Assembly: GCA_002699125.1 (NCBI GenBank)
Contig: PABI01000152.1
Location: forward strand, 1 to 64,000
Direction of reading: 5' to 3'
Source of the DNA: Anaerolineaceae bacterium
Lineage (GTDB): Bacteria; Chloroflexota; Anaerolineae; Promineifilales; Promineifilaceae
Length of the DNA stretch: 64,000 nt
Positions 49,114 through 58,700 of the stretch are shown in pieces. The position numbers were made by a program, and so were the translations under genes. Each line of letters starts with the position of its first letter. Position 1 is the first letter of the stretch. The notes under the pieces were generated by a model. It did no database searches, was not told where the DNA came from, and saw nothing but the letters and a program-made list of their open reading frames with translations.

Positions 49114-50305
49114 GAGAGCATTCGGAAATTCAAGATAAGGTTCTCATGGCCAAGACCTTGGTCCGAGAACCGGCTAAATCAGGACGTTGCAATCGATGAG
49201 CCGTCAAAGCAACACCGAGCATAACCGCATAGACCAAAGCAGTGTGCTGATAGGCAGCTACCCAACCAGACCAGCGCGCCGACTCCAGGCCAAAGTAACG
49301 CTTGGCCCAGGCAAAGTGGCGTTCAATAATCGCCCGAGGACCCATGTGAAAATGCCATTGGTCCAAAAAGAACAAAGTAGCCAGAAACCGTTTGCCGCGT
49401 CGCCTCACATTGTAATCAATCATGAAGCTGGCCCGCAACGTAACCCGAATAAAGGTCATAATCGGGGCGGTGAAATAGCCAGAGTCAGCCCGAACCAGGG
49501 TGATGGGCAGGGCAAACAAGACGACACTCAAAGCCAGCAAGGGAATGGCGGCGATGGATTCTTGGCGATTGGCCGGGGTGATAAGGAAAAGAATCGGCAA
49601 CTGCGACCAGCGGCACAACAAGGTATGTACCTTGTAGCCCCACACCGACCCTTTCCACGGCTTGGGAAAGCTCCAGCCAGCTTCTGGGTCTTTGTGAAAC
49701 CAGATGCGCAGCGTTGTTCCATCCAAAATCACGTCGGTTCCCTTGATTACGCCCAGGCGCAGCAACTGCCAGACCATGGCCACAAAGAAAAACCAGAACG
49801 GTCCAATGCCCAGCGCGCGGCGGCGTTCCCAATACTGGCTGACGCCGATGACCTGTCCCGGTGGGAAACCAGCCGCCTGTGCCGCTTGAGAATGCGTGCG
49901 AAAGTAATCCACCACTTCCTCGTAACTCATCTGCCAGGCCACATGAACCAGGGCCATGACGATAATGCTGCTGTCTTGATAGACCTGCTTACGACCCCGA
50001 GTGGTCGGTGGCGGCAAAGCGGGATGCCAGGATTGGGCGATAGTCAAAGCCCATTGGGCCAGGGTCAAGGCATGAACCAACGTCAGAAACTGGGCCGGGC
50101 TAACCCACAAGCGTTTGCTCATTTTGGCAGGAAACAGACCCAAATCGGTATCGGGCCATTGCAACGAGTTTGGTCTATTTTGGTAAAGTGCTGTAAATTT
50201 AGTCAACATTGGGGACCTCCAATTAGCAAGTAACGTTTTGTGTGATGACTTGATTTTACTCGCTTTTGGTGGTCCCTTTTACTTTTTTAATTACCGAATA
50301 CTCTC
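49114..50305 (-). mobile_element. Insertion sequence (~1192 bp) with imperfect TIRs and 6-bp TSD GTTATT
   Basis: Left end GAGAGCATTCGGAAATT; right end reverse-complemented GAGAGTATTCGGTAATT; GTTATT at 49108-49113 and 50306-50311; contains a DDE transposase ORF. Confidence 0.85.
49130..50209 (-). CDS. DDE transposase (IS4/IS5-like fold; exact family unassigned)
   Basis: VILDGTTLRIWF (D), TLVRADSGYF (D), AIIERHFAWAKRYFGLE (E). Confidence 0.82.
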   Translation of the reverse strand: MLTKFTALYQNRPNSLQWPDTDLGLFPAKMSKRLWVSPAQFLTLVHALTLAQWALTIAQSWHPALPPPTTRGRKQVYQDSSIIVMALVHVAWQMSYEEVVDYFRTHSQAAQAAGFPPGQVIGVSQYWERRRALGIGPFWFFFVAMVWQLLRLGVIKGTDVILDGTTLRIWFHKDPEAGWSFPKPWKGSVWGYKVHTLLCRWSQLPILFLITPANRQESIAAIPLLALSVVLFALPITLVRADSGYFTAPIMTFIRVTLRASFMIDYNVRRRGKRFLATLFFLDQWHFHMGPRAIIERHFAWAKRYFGLESARWSGWVAAYQHTALVYAVMLGVALTAHRLQRPDLAGSRTKVLAMRTLS

Positions 50306-51423
50306 GTTATTAGATAATGGTATTGATCTATCCGACTCCCTCCCTGAGATTTCTGAGTTCCTATTGGTGAACTCCAGAAACAGTATTGCTGCTGACGCAG
50401 TATTGTTTGTTGGGGTGAATCCTCTTAGCAATTTTGGATATCCAGAGATTAGAGCATTTGGAAAAAAAATTCTCGCTGTATTGGCTGAAGAAGCACCTAA
50501 ATCACAGCACATATGTATTACAATCCATGGAGCAAATTATGGATTAGACGAGGTTCAAGCATTAGAAGCAGAAGTAAATGGTCTAATTGATGCTATTGAG
50601 GAGGGTGAATTTCCAAGAAATCTTAAAGCGATCACAATTATTGAGCAAGATAATGCAAGAACCGAGCGTTTAAAGATTGCACTTTCCCGCTTATTTCCTG
50701 ACGGAAACATTAAAGCCGTAAAATACGAAAAGGAATTAAATAGTACGATTGTATCTCTTTTAATTACCTCAATTAGTTTCGTCAACCAATTGTTTAATAA
50801 GAATGTTGATGCCAAACAAAGCCAAAAACATATCCTTAAGCAAGAATTTATTCAAGACATAATCAGTCAGGCCAATCAATGCATCTCTGATCTATTAACA
50901 AAGTTACCCGACATGGTTGAGGAACCCGTTTTTAGTCACATGTCCGAAACCATACGAGAAATTCAGACACAATTAGATGTGCTTAGTCAGACAGTCAACG
51001 ACCAAGCTTTGGACGAAAGAGAATCTATCGTGCAATTAGTTGTAACAACCTTGAATCCATTTCAAGTTAGTGTAGAAGTTGCTAAATTGAGATTACATGA
51101 TTATGAGCATAAGGAAATTGGATGGTGCTGTTACATAATCGGAATGGGCACATTATTTGCTTATTATGATTATCTTGAACAAGATATTCATTTCTTGCGA
51201 CTGAATCTTGAGCAAGCTATAAAAGCCGCACAATTTCGTATTCTCAATGAGGTCGGGCTAAAGTTGATACCCCAAGACGAGTTCCCTTGGGATCAAGTTA
51301 AGTATTTATTGCTATTGGAGAATGCGGAGGATCTACTAAATTTGTATGAGAATTCGGGCGGCTAAATTTCTATCTTATTTAACACCAATGGGTAGCCCAA
51401 CAGGCCGCTGTGGCGAACTGCCT

Positions 51424-51515
51424 TGTGCGTCTTCAAAGGTTCTGGGACACCCTAGGGCCAAAAAAGCGAGACTTGTCCTAATAAATAATTGGCAAATCAG
51501 CCTATACATCTTGCA
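51424..51515 (-). repeat. Conserved 3' tail of DUF2637-wHTH copy 7
   Basis: tgtgcgtcttcaaaggttctgggacaccctagggccaaaaaagcgagacttgtcctaataaataattggcaaatca. Confidence 0.7.
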
Positions 51516-52314
51516 GAACCCTCCAGCCAAGCTCATCCTTTTCAATTGATCTATCTGCCTGCAATTCGGACAAATAACCACCCACAGTCGATTTCGATCG
51601 TCCAATTTCAACCGCCAATTCGGACAATGTCGCGTTCGATTTTGTTCGGATAACTTCCAGCAGCTGTTGCATGGCTGCCTGCTTTTTGGACGTTCGCTGG
51701 CTTCGTGCCCGTCCGATTGTGTCAGATTCGGACGGTTTTGAGCCACTATTTCCGTTCGAGTGCACTAGAATCTCAGTTTTCAGTTTGCCCTTTTGTTCGG
51801 CCAGTCGTCCGATTTCTCCTTCCAGTTTTTGAATTGTTTCCGAACGCTTCCGGACTATTTCATCCAATTCGGATTCTTTCTCCCGAACTTCCCGAGTGAT
51901 TTCATCCAGGCTGTTTTGAACCTCCAACCGAACGGCCGTTTCCTTCAATTGCGCCAACAACAACTCAAAAGAGAGAAACAAAGCCACCGGCGGAATGGCA
52001 GCCAGGAACTGAGCCAGCAGCTCCTGTTGGGCATGGATAATGTTCAACACCACGCTCAATAGGGTAAACACAGAAACCAGCACCCAAGGATAAACAGTTC
52101 GCTCTCGCGTGAGGTTGGCTCGCAAAACGCTGAGGCTAAAGACAATAATTGCACCATCAATGATGGCTGGATACAGCCAAGCAATCTGCTCAGCAATGCC
52201 AATCTGAACAGCCAGATCCTTGAGAGATTCAAACGAGAGAAAGAAGGCACTGCCAGCCAGAAACAAGACCAGCAGTGCAGAAACAAGGGAAATGAGGTGA
52301 TTAATGCGATGCAT
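51502..52314 (-). CDS. DUF2637-like 4-TM / coiled-coil / wHTH protein, repeat copy 7
   Basis: MHRINHLISLVSALL...ATLSELAVEIGRSKSTVGGYLSELQADRSIEKDELGWRVL. Confidence 0.88.
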   Translation of the reverse strand: MHRINHLISLVSALLVLFLAGSAFFLSFESLKDLAVQIGIAEQIAWLYPAIIDGAIIVFSLSVLRANLTRERTVYPWVLVSVFTLLSVVLNIIHAQQELLAQFLAAIPPVALFLSFELLLAQLKETAVRLEVQNSLDEITREVREKESELDEIVRKRSETIQKLEGEIGRLAEQKGKLKTEILVHSNGNSGSKPSESDTIGRARSQRTSKKQAAMQQLLEVIRTKSNATLSELAVEIGRSKSTVGGYLSELQADRSIEKDELGWRVLQDV

Positions 52315-52520
52315 GGTTCACCTCTGTTTTCTCTGGATAGATGGGGAAAGTCAGGCTAAATGGGAAGTTCGTTTTGGTTTGATATTTGCGGGCAGATTGC
52401 TATCACGTTGTTAGCACAAGGTGAAAAGTCTATAGCCCAATCACCAAGTTGAATTTTAGTCCAGGCGAATATTTGTGCTGCTTTTTGCTGGGCATTTGGT
52501 CTCAGTTTGCACTGATTTAA
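52315..52520 (-). repeat. Conserved leader of DUF2637-wHTH copy 7 (distal end degenerate)
   Basis: Same leader; palindrome-like 52399-52415. Confidence 0.78.
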
Positions 52521-52529
52521 GGGTTTATT

Positions 52530-52679
52530 AAAGTATCCGTGTTTCAAACTGGCGGCGCGACTGTAGGGCCAGGATTGCTGCTTGAGCTGCATTGGCTGGA
52601 CATTAGCTTGACGCTGCTGGCAACGGCCGTATTTGCGTTTTCCTCCCGGCAGGAAGAACGACAGGTACGAATTGAGTAG
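52530..52679 (+). pseudogene. Possible 3' remnant of a membrane-protein gene
   Basis: Start-less frame reads KVSVFQTGGATVGPGLLLELHWLDISLTLLATAVFAFSSRQEERQVRIE* directly after the copy 7 leader. Confidence 0.4.
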
Positions 52680-52806
52680 AAATCCACCTGGCCCGGCTTA
52701 CAGTTAATCAGCACTGGCAGCAACAAGACCAGTTGAGGGTCATTAGATTAGGAAAACAGGTTGCTGCGAGTTGGGAAACACGTGAGCAGGAGAGTGCTGC
52801 GGCACT

Positions 52807-53616
52807 TCACGATGAAGCCAGCAATATCAATAACTGGTCTTTGCTAAACTCAGCCTGCGCTCCTGAGTCGATGATAAACGACCCAACATCTTCCATCACC
52901 AGCGACCAGTTCAAGGGTGCTATCTTTTCCCTGACAACCGTTCGCCAATTGGCTGGAGTGACAGCGTCATCATGCCAGCCGCCCTGCTGCAAGCAGTTAT
53001 TAAGATAGACCAGGTTTGGTTCTGGCCAACTTGCTTGACTCAGATACCACCACAGGTCATAAATATCCCGCCCTTTGAGATAGTCACGCTGTAATACCGC
53101 GCTCAGTTTACCGGCCAGGAGCGTCGGGGGATCATGGTGCTGCAAATTGAGGGGAACGTGCCTGGTCAGCGGGGTGGTCATCAGGCCCGCTTGTGCTGGC
53201 GGATTAGTATCAACTTCAACCTTCACCGCCAGTACCTCTTCAGCATATCCCGACAAACCAAGCTCGTGCAGCAAGCCGCGAAAACGAACAAAGGCCTTAT
53301 GAACAGGCCGCTTCACGTTCAGCTTCACATCAACCACATAGGCTTCGGCAGAAAGGTCACCCACAATTTGCTCTAAATAGGTGCGAAAATCATACGCTTC
53401 TGGATGTCGCTCCAGAGCAAAATCAAGGTCTTCCGAATACCGGGGAATGTCATAGAGAAAACGCAAGCTTGTGCCGCCATGAAAGGCCAACGTTTGCATG
53501 GCACCAGCCCGCTGCAAGCTTTGCAAGGTGCGTGCTTGCAAATATTCACGAACGAGATGGATAGCAACCAATTGGGTTGACGCCGGCGCAATGAGGGTAC
53601 GCAAATATGCTTTCAT
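52807..53616 (-). CDS. abiEii: AbiEii-family nucleotidyltransferase toxin
   Basis: LAFHGGTSLRFLYDIPRYSEDLDFAL nucleotidyltransferase motif; ...LLAGKLSAVLQRDYLKGRDIYDLWWYL; overlaps the AbiEi gene by 4 bp. Confidence 0.88.
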   Translation of the reverse strand: MKAYLRTLIAPASTQLVAIHLVREYLQARTLQSLQRAGAMQTLAFHGGTSLRFLYDIPRYSEDLDFALERHPEAYDFRTYLEQIVGDLSAEAYVVDVKLNVKRPVHKAFVRFRGLLHELGLSGYAEEVLAVKVEVDTNPPAQAGLMTTPLTRHVPLNLQHHDPPTLLAGKLSAVLQRDYLKGRDIYDLWWYLSQASWPEPNLVYLNNCLQQGGWHDDAVTPANWRTVVREKIAPLNWSLVMEDVGSFIIDSGAQAEFSKDQLLILLASS

Positions 53617-54242
53617 AGTGGCTCGTATTCTTCGGCTTCGCGATGGGCAATGGCTTCAATGATGCTGGCCGCACGTTTGAGCTTGGGTTTACCAGCTCGT
53701 TCGGCCAATCGATGCAGCTGCTCCAGATCAAGAATTTCGAGATTCTGCAGGCGCAGGGATTCGATATATTCTCTGGAATCTCCCCGTGGGCGAAAATGAA
53801 CGAGATCGAGCAGCGCTTTTTCTGGTGTGGCCACGTAGGCATATTCGTCATTGACCAACAGGCGGTACTCAATGCCATAAAATAAGGCTGGATGAATGTG
53901 CCGGTAAGAAAAACGGCCGAATTTGTTTTCATAATCTACCGGCCGCTGGGTCGTAACGCTGGTCACAACCGCCACGTGCTCTAGGATGAGGTGATAATAA
54001 CTCAATGCCATTTGCAGGCTCACATAGGAGCCCGGTACAAGACGATTGGCCACCACAAACGGATGGGGATTTTGCCCAGGAAGCGCATAAATCCCGCGCC
54101 GCAGTTGAATGACTTTCTCTTTTCTGGTCCAATCACTCAGCTGCCGTTGGGCTTGATGAGGCGTGACTTCGCCTGTCAGCAGCAGCGACGTTTCAAACAA
54201 GGGCTGGTCTTGGACAATATGCTGTAGTTGTTTCCATCTCAT
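53613..54242 (-). CDS. abiEi: AbiEi-like antitoxin
   Basis: N-terminal HTH and RRGIYALPGQNPHPFVVANRLVPGSYVSLQMALSYY...ATPEKALLDLVH; Met at 54242 looks a better start than the track's 54311. Confidence 0.82.
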   Translation of the reverse strand: MRWKQLQHIVQDQPLFETSLLLTGEVTPHQAQRQLSDWTRKEKVIQLRRGIYALPGQNPHPFVVANRLVPGSYVSLQMALSYYHLILEHVAVVTSVTTQRPVDYENKFGRFSYRHIHPALFYGIEYRLLVNDEYAYVATPEKALLDLVHFRPRGDSREYIESLRLQNLEILDLEQLHRLAERAGKPKLKRAASIIEAIAHREAEEYEPL

Positions 54243-54532
54243 GTTGACAATTATGGCAGAAATCGTTAGTTGTTGCAACGGTTTTGAGCATTCGCTGGTT
54301 GTAGGAATCACCCGCAGTACGATCAGAGCCGCTCAAAGGGGACAGGCCGAGGAGCTGTTAAATCATTTAATAGACTTTGCCCCTCCCAAAGTTCCCCCTG
54401 GTATCCAAAACGATCGATGGGCTCCAGGCCCACTGCACCTTTCTGTTGGCCTCTGGATGCTCAGCCATGCAGCCGCCAAGTATCTTCCCAAATGAAACTG
54501 CTGCGATGAAAAACGGGCATTTAGAACAACGC

Positions 54533-55714
54533 CTATTCGGTTTGCTGCGACCTCATCACATTCAATTTTACCGCCTCTACGACATCGACCTGTGGAATAC
54601 GCTCCTGCTCCAGGCGCCAGTTATGGGCCACAAGCTGCCGATAAACGGCCGTTTCACCCGCATTTAGATTCACCGGTTCCATAACGCCTGTCGGGGTACC
54701 TGTTACCAGGAATTCCTGATACCTCTCCAGTGTACCTGCATCCATCAAAAGGGAGCGCGTGTGAGGCCAGTAACCGCGCACCTGCGATAGAATAGCAAAA
54801 CCTTGTGCGTCCAAATCCCCCCAATACCAGATAGCGCAGCCGGCGAGCCAGCGCATTTCGCGCAGCACGTTTACTTGAAACCCTTTGCCCCAGATGGCCA
54901 GCCCATTTTTGACCGGCGGCAGGGTGAGAAAGGTCATTTTATTTTCCACCACAAGAACAGTACGGCCGTTCATCCCCACCAACTGCGCGCAATCCGACAG
55001 CGTCAGGCTTACATCAGCGGCTGGCCAGCCCAGCTCGCGGTGTAAGCCATCATCCAATAAGCGCAGGCGGATTTGCGGCTCGTCATAGCGCAAGCCAAAG
55101 CGGCGTTCAAACTGGTTCTCGTTGTCGTGGAGTGTGGCCGGTGGCAGCAGTTCATCCAGCAAATAGCGCAGAATGGTCAGATTTTCTTCAATGAATTTTG
55201 TGTGCACCGGCACCGGCAGTTCGCGCAGATACAAGTTCGGTTGAGGGTATTGGACAAAATAGGCACACACGACCAGTAAATCGGCCCAGACGGCCAAATA
55301 AGGCAGGATGCGCTGCGGGTACTGGCCCAGCCAGCCTTTTAATTGGGGAAACTGGGTCAGGGTGTGGTGAACGGCCGTTTGCCACTGCCGGAACTCAGCC
55401 TCTTTACCAATCAAGCGCAGATAGTCCGTCTCTGTTTCAATGCTGATGCGCGCCGGGAGGGATTGGCGGCCGTAACGGCGCAGTTCCCGCTCTTCCAACG
55501 TAACCTGGTAACCAAAACCACGCTCCGTTTTGCTCCGTGCCAGTAGTTCTCCCACCCACTGCCGTAGCACCAGATAATCAGCGCTGGCCTTCGCCTTGCC
55601 AAAGCGAATCTCCAGCGGGAAAAAAGGCTCTCCCAGCACGCTGGCCCGTAAAAATGTATGGTATTTTCGCGCCGCCGCTTGCCTGATTTCATCCGGTGTT
55701 ATCATGATCATCAT
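54533..55714 (-). CDS. jetD: Wadjet JetD (DUF3322/DUF2220-type, Toprim-like)
   Basis: IWYWGDLDAQGFAILSQVRGYWPHTRSLLMDAGTL Toprim-like motif; position downstream of jetABC. Confidence 0.9.
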   Translation of the reverse strand: MMIMITPDEIRQAAARKYHTFLRASVLGEPFFPLEIRFGKAKASADYLVLRQWVGELLARSKTERGFGYQVTLEERELRRYGRQSLPARISIETETDYLRLIGKEAEFRQWQTAVHHTLTQFPQLKGWLGQYPQRILPYLAVWADLLVVCAYFVQYPQPNLYLRELPVPVHTKFIEENLTILRYLLDELLPPATLHDNENQFERRFGLRYDEPQIRLRLLDDGLHRELGWPAADVSLTLSDCAQLVGMNGRTVLVVENKMTFLTLPPVKNGLAIWGKGFQVNVLREMRWLAGCAIWYWGDLDAQGFAILSQVRGYWPHTRSLLMDAGTLERYQEFLVTGTPTGVMEPVNLNAGETAVYRQLVAHNWRLEQERIPQVDVVEAVKLNVMRSQQTE

Positions 55715-55739
55715 CCAAAACGCACGAAGGATAAAAGGT

Positions 55740-58700
55740 TTACCGTATCGTGTCTTTTGTGTCTCCCTGGTTCAAATACGCCAGCCTTTCCTGCCGGAAC
55801 TGCTGGATGCTCATCGTATGCACCTGCGAATGGTTACCTTCGCCATTGTTCCAGACGAAATGGCAGGCGTGGATGAACGGCTCCACGATGTGGATACCGG
55901 TTAGGGGGGTGACCACCAAAAGCTGCAAGTCCAGCTTTTGGAACAGCTGCATGGCGTAGCGGGAATTGTTTTCATCGGACCGGCTGAACGCTTCGTCTAT
56001 CACTACAAAGCGGAAGGACTCGGCCCTGGCTTTTCCCTGTTCCAGGCCAAATTGGAAGGCAATGGCCGAAGCCAGAATTGTGTAGGCCAGCTTCGTCTTT
56101 TGGCCGCCCGATTTACCCGACGAGTCGGAATAGTAATGCTTTTCGCTGTCATCGGCGCGGTAACGTTCAATAGCGGCAAAGCTCAGCCAGTGGCGCACGT
56201 CCGTTACTTTGGTTGTCCACCGCGTCTCTTCTTTAAAACGGGTGATCAGGTCACGCACTTTGGCAAAACCGGCTTCGTACGCTTCTTCGGTGCGCTGTCG
56301 CCCGACGTCCACCAGACAATCTTTGAGCATCTGACGAAACTCGCGAATTTCCGCATCGCGGCTGTTTTCCGTGAGCAGCTGTATATAAGTGTCAGGGGTG
56401 TAATCTATGGTGTGCAGTGACTGGTTCAGGTTGGCGATGTTTTCCTGGATTTCCTCCACGTATTTGTGCAGGTCGGCCTGGAAGAGCGCGATTGCTTCAA
56501 TCACTTTTTCGTCACGCATGCGGCGGAAGCGCGCTGTGTATTGGGGCAAGTCGTCATGTTCAATGCGTGCCAGTTCGCGGTTAAATTCAGGGATGGACTC
56601 AACGGCGGCGTCGAAATCGGCCGTTTCCGCCGGATAGGCGTCTTTATACTCCTGCATTAACTTGAGCAGGCGGCCCATGAAGGTGTTGGCGCGGCGCTGC
56701 TCGCTGTCGCTGGCTACCTGGAAGTGGGTGATGACATCGCGCCACAGGCGGTCTACGTTTTTCAGGGTAATGGGCACCGTCACCTGTGCCTTGATGCGCG
56801 GGGCGTATTGAGCCATCGCCGCGTCATCTGCCTCCCGCACGTCGGCCCGTGCTTCTTCAAGCTCCCGTTGGTACTGGCTGATCTGATACTCAAGTTTGCT
56901 GACGATGTCGGCCTGTTTATCTCGCTCCTGGGCGACGGCCTTGAGTTGGCCTTGAATTTGGGCAAGCTCGGTCTGGAGCTGTTGTAAGCGGTTGGAGCTT
57001 TGTTCCAGGCGGGCTTTTTGCGCTTCTAGCTGCTGAACCTGAGCCGCTTCTCGGCGCCAATCGAGTTGAGCAAAATCGGTAAAGGCCAACAGGTTGTTCA
57101 GCCGGTCCTGCTGCTGGTGGGCTTGCTGTTGGGCAGCTTTGGCCGCCTGAATTTGTTTTTTGGCCTGCTGCAGCCGCTTTTTAATGTCCGCCAGCTCTTC
57201 TTCTAACGCGCGAATTTTTTCCTTGTTGCTCCAGCCGAGAATGTAGGTGCGGCGGTCATCCAGGCGGCGGCGGTCGTCTTTTTCGTAGCGGTGGCCACCG
57301 GTTTTGCTCAGACCTGTGGGCGTGATGGCTCGGTGGGCTCGGTCAAATTCGGCCATCGTTTCGCAGCAGGTGTAGTCGTACCGCTCGATAATTTCGTTTT
57401 CCAGCCAGTCGTAATAGGGGGTATCGGGCTTAATTTCTAGCTTGTGACGCAGGGCGTGGGGATTTTCTGGTCGATGGGGATTGTATTCTCCGTCTTCCGG
57501 CACGCGGTGGAAGATGAGTCGGCCGTTTAAATGATTTTCGTTCACGTAGCGCGAGAAACGGCCGTAATGCCGATCTGGCACCAACAGCCGCAGCCCCAGA
57601 TTATGGAGCAGCCGTTCAATTGCGCCTTGCCAATTCCTCTCGCGGGCTTTTACCTGGAGCAGCTCCCCTACAAAAGGTACTTCGCCCTCGTCTATGGCCA
57701 GCGCATCAAGGATTTGCGTACGAAGGTCCAGGTTTTGCCCCGGTATCTGGCTGGCACGGCCGTGCAGGGAGGTTACTTCCTGCTGCACCTTATTCTGTTC
57801 TTGTTCCAGTTCGTTTTCGGTGATTTGTGCTTGACGCAGCTGCTCTGCGGCCGTTTCCAACTGCTTATGGATCTGTGTCGTCAGGTTGGCCGCCTGGCGG
57901 CGGTTCTCGGCAAAGGTCACCTCATCTTTGTAGAGAGACAGGCTGAGCGTGCGGGCAATCTGGTCATACTGTTGAGCGTCAGCCTCCTTTCGCTGCTGGC
58001 GCTGGCGCGTATGCTCTATTTCCTGGGCCAGCTCACGCAGCCGGCGGCCGGTTTCGTCGCTGCTGATGGCGATTTGCAAATCGGTGTCTTGGCGACGTAG
58101 GTGGGCGATCTGTTCGCCGAGCTGGTTGAGCTGACCTTGGGCGGCATCACGGTCAGTTTCCGCGGCTACGACGGCCGTTTGCAGCAGCTGCCACTTCTTT
58201 CCCGCAAAATAAACAGGGATGGCGGCCTGACAGCCGCGCAGTACGTCAATTTCCGCCTGGGCCGCTTCGTATTTCCGTGCTTCATCGGCCAGGGGGCGCA
58301 ACAGCGCCAGCTGCTGTTCGGCTTTTTGCATTGCCTGGTAAGCCAGCATAAGGTTCTCGTAATGTTCCTGAAGTTGACCAATCTTTTCCTGGGCATCCGT
58401 TTTTTCCAGCATGTGCTGGCGCACAAAATCGTTCAGTTCGCCAATTTCCTTGATAGTGACCGTCTGGTTGAACAGGTCGAGCGCCTTATCAGAACGCAGA
58501 CCAAATAGTTTGCGAAAATGGCGGCTGTACCGGTTGAACTGCTCTTCGAGGGTCACGCCTTTCATCTGGCGCAACTGCTTTTTCAGGTCGGCAATGGTTT
58601 CAAAGTCGGTGAACTGGTCGGCTATAGATAGGGCACAATTGGCCACAACGTAAAACTTTTTCACGCCGTCGTTGAGCCAGAAGACCTGCGCCAGCGTGAC

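Larger units (their letters stand above)
49001..51365 (+). pseudogene. Uncharacterised gene (388 aa when joined) interrupted by an IS; parts 49001-49113 and 50312-51365
   Basis: Removing 49114-50311 gives MKISVKQGNALNFKADVLALKYAQSLYGVEQVIVTQLLDNGIDLSDSLPEISEFLLVNSRN..., one 1167-bp frame. Confidence 0.88.

Noticed and set aside
49187-50233. 348 aa plus-strand ORF opposite the transposase
   Set aside because: Fully antisense to a transposase with clear DDE motifs; composition is typical of a shadow ORF.
50238-50311. N-terminal part of ORF 50238-51365 as genuine coding sequence
   Set aside because: It lies in the IS right end and TSD; the native reading frame joins 49001-49113 to 50312.
38-52062. 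Similar plus-strand ORFs antisense to the DUF2637 copies (e.g. 38-244, 11919-12254, 18699-19007, 51705-51899)
   Set aside because: They recur only because the underlying minus-strand gene is repeated; low-complexity translations and variable frames/starts indicate shadow ORFs.
1-52520. Repeat units as an integron cassette array or CRISPR-like array
   Set aside because: Repeats are ~1.1 kb and protein-coding, spacing is irregular (2-24 kb), and no integrase, attC-like short sites or cas genes were seen.
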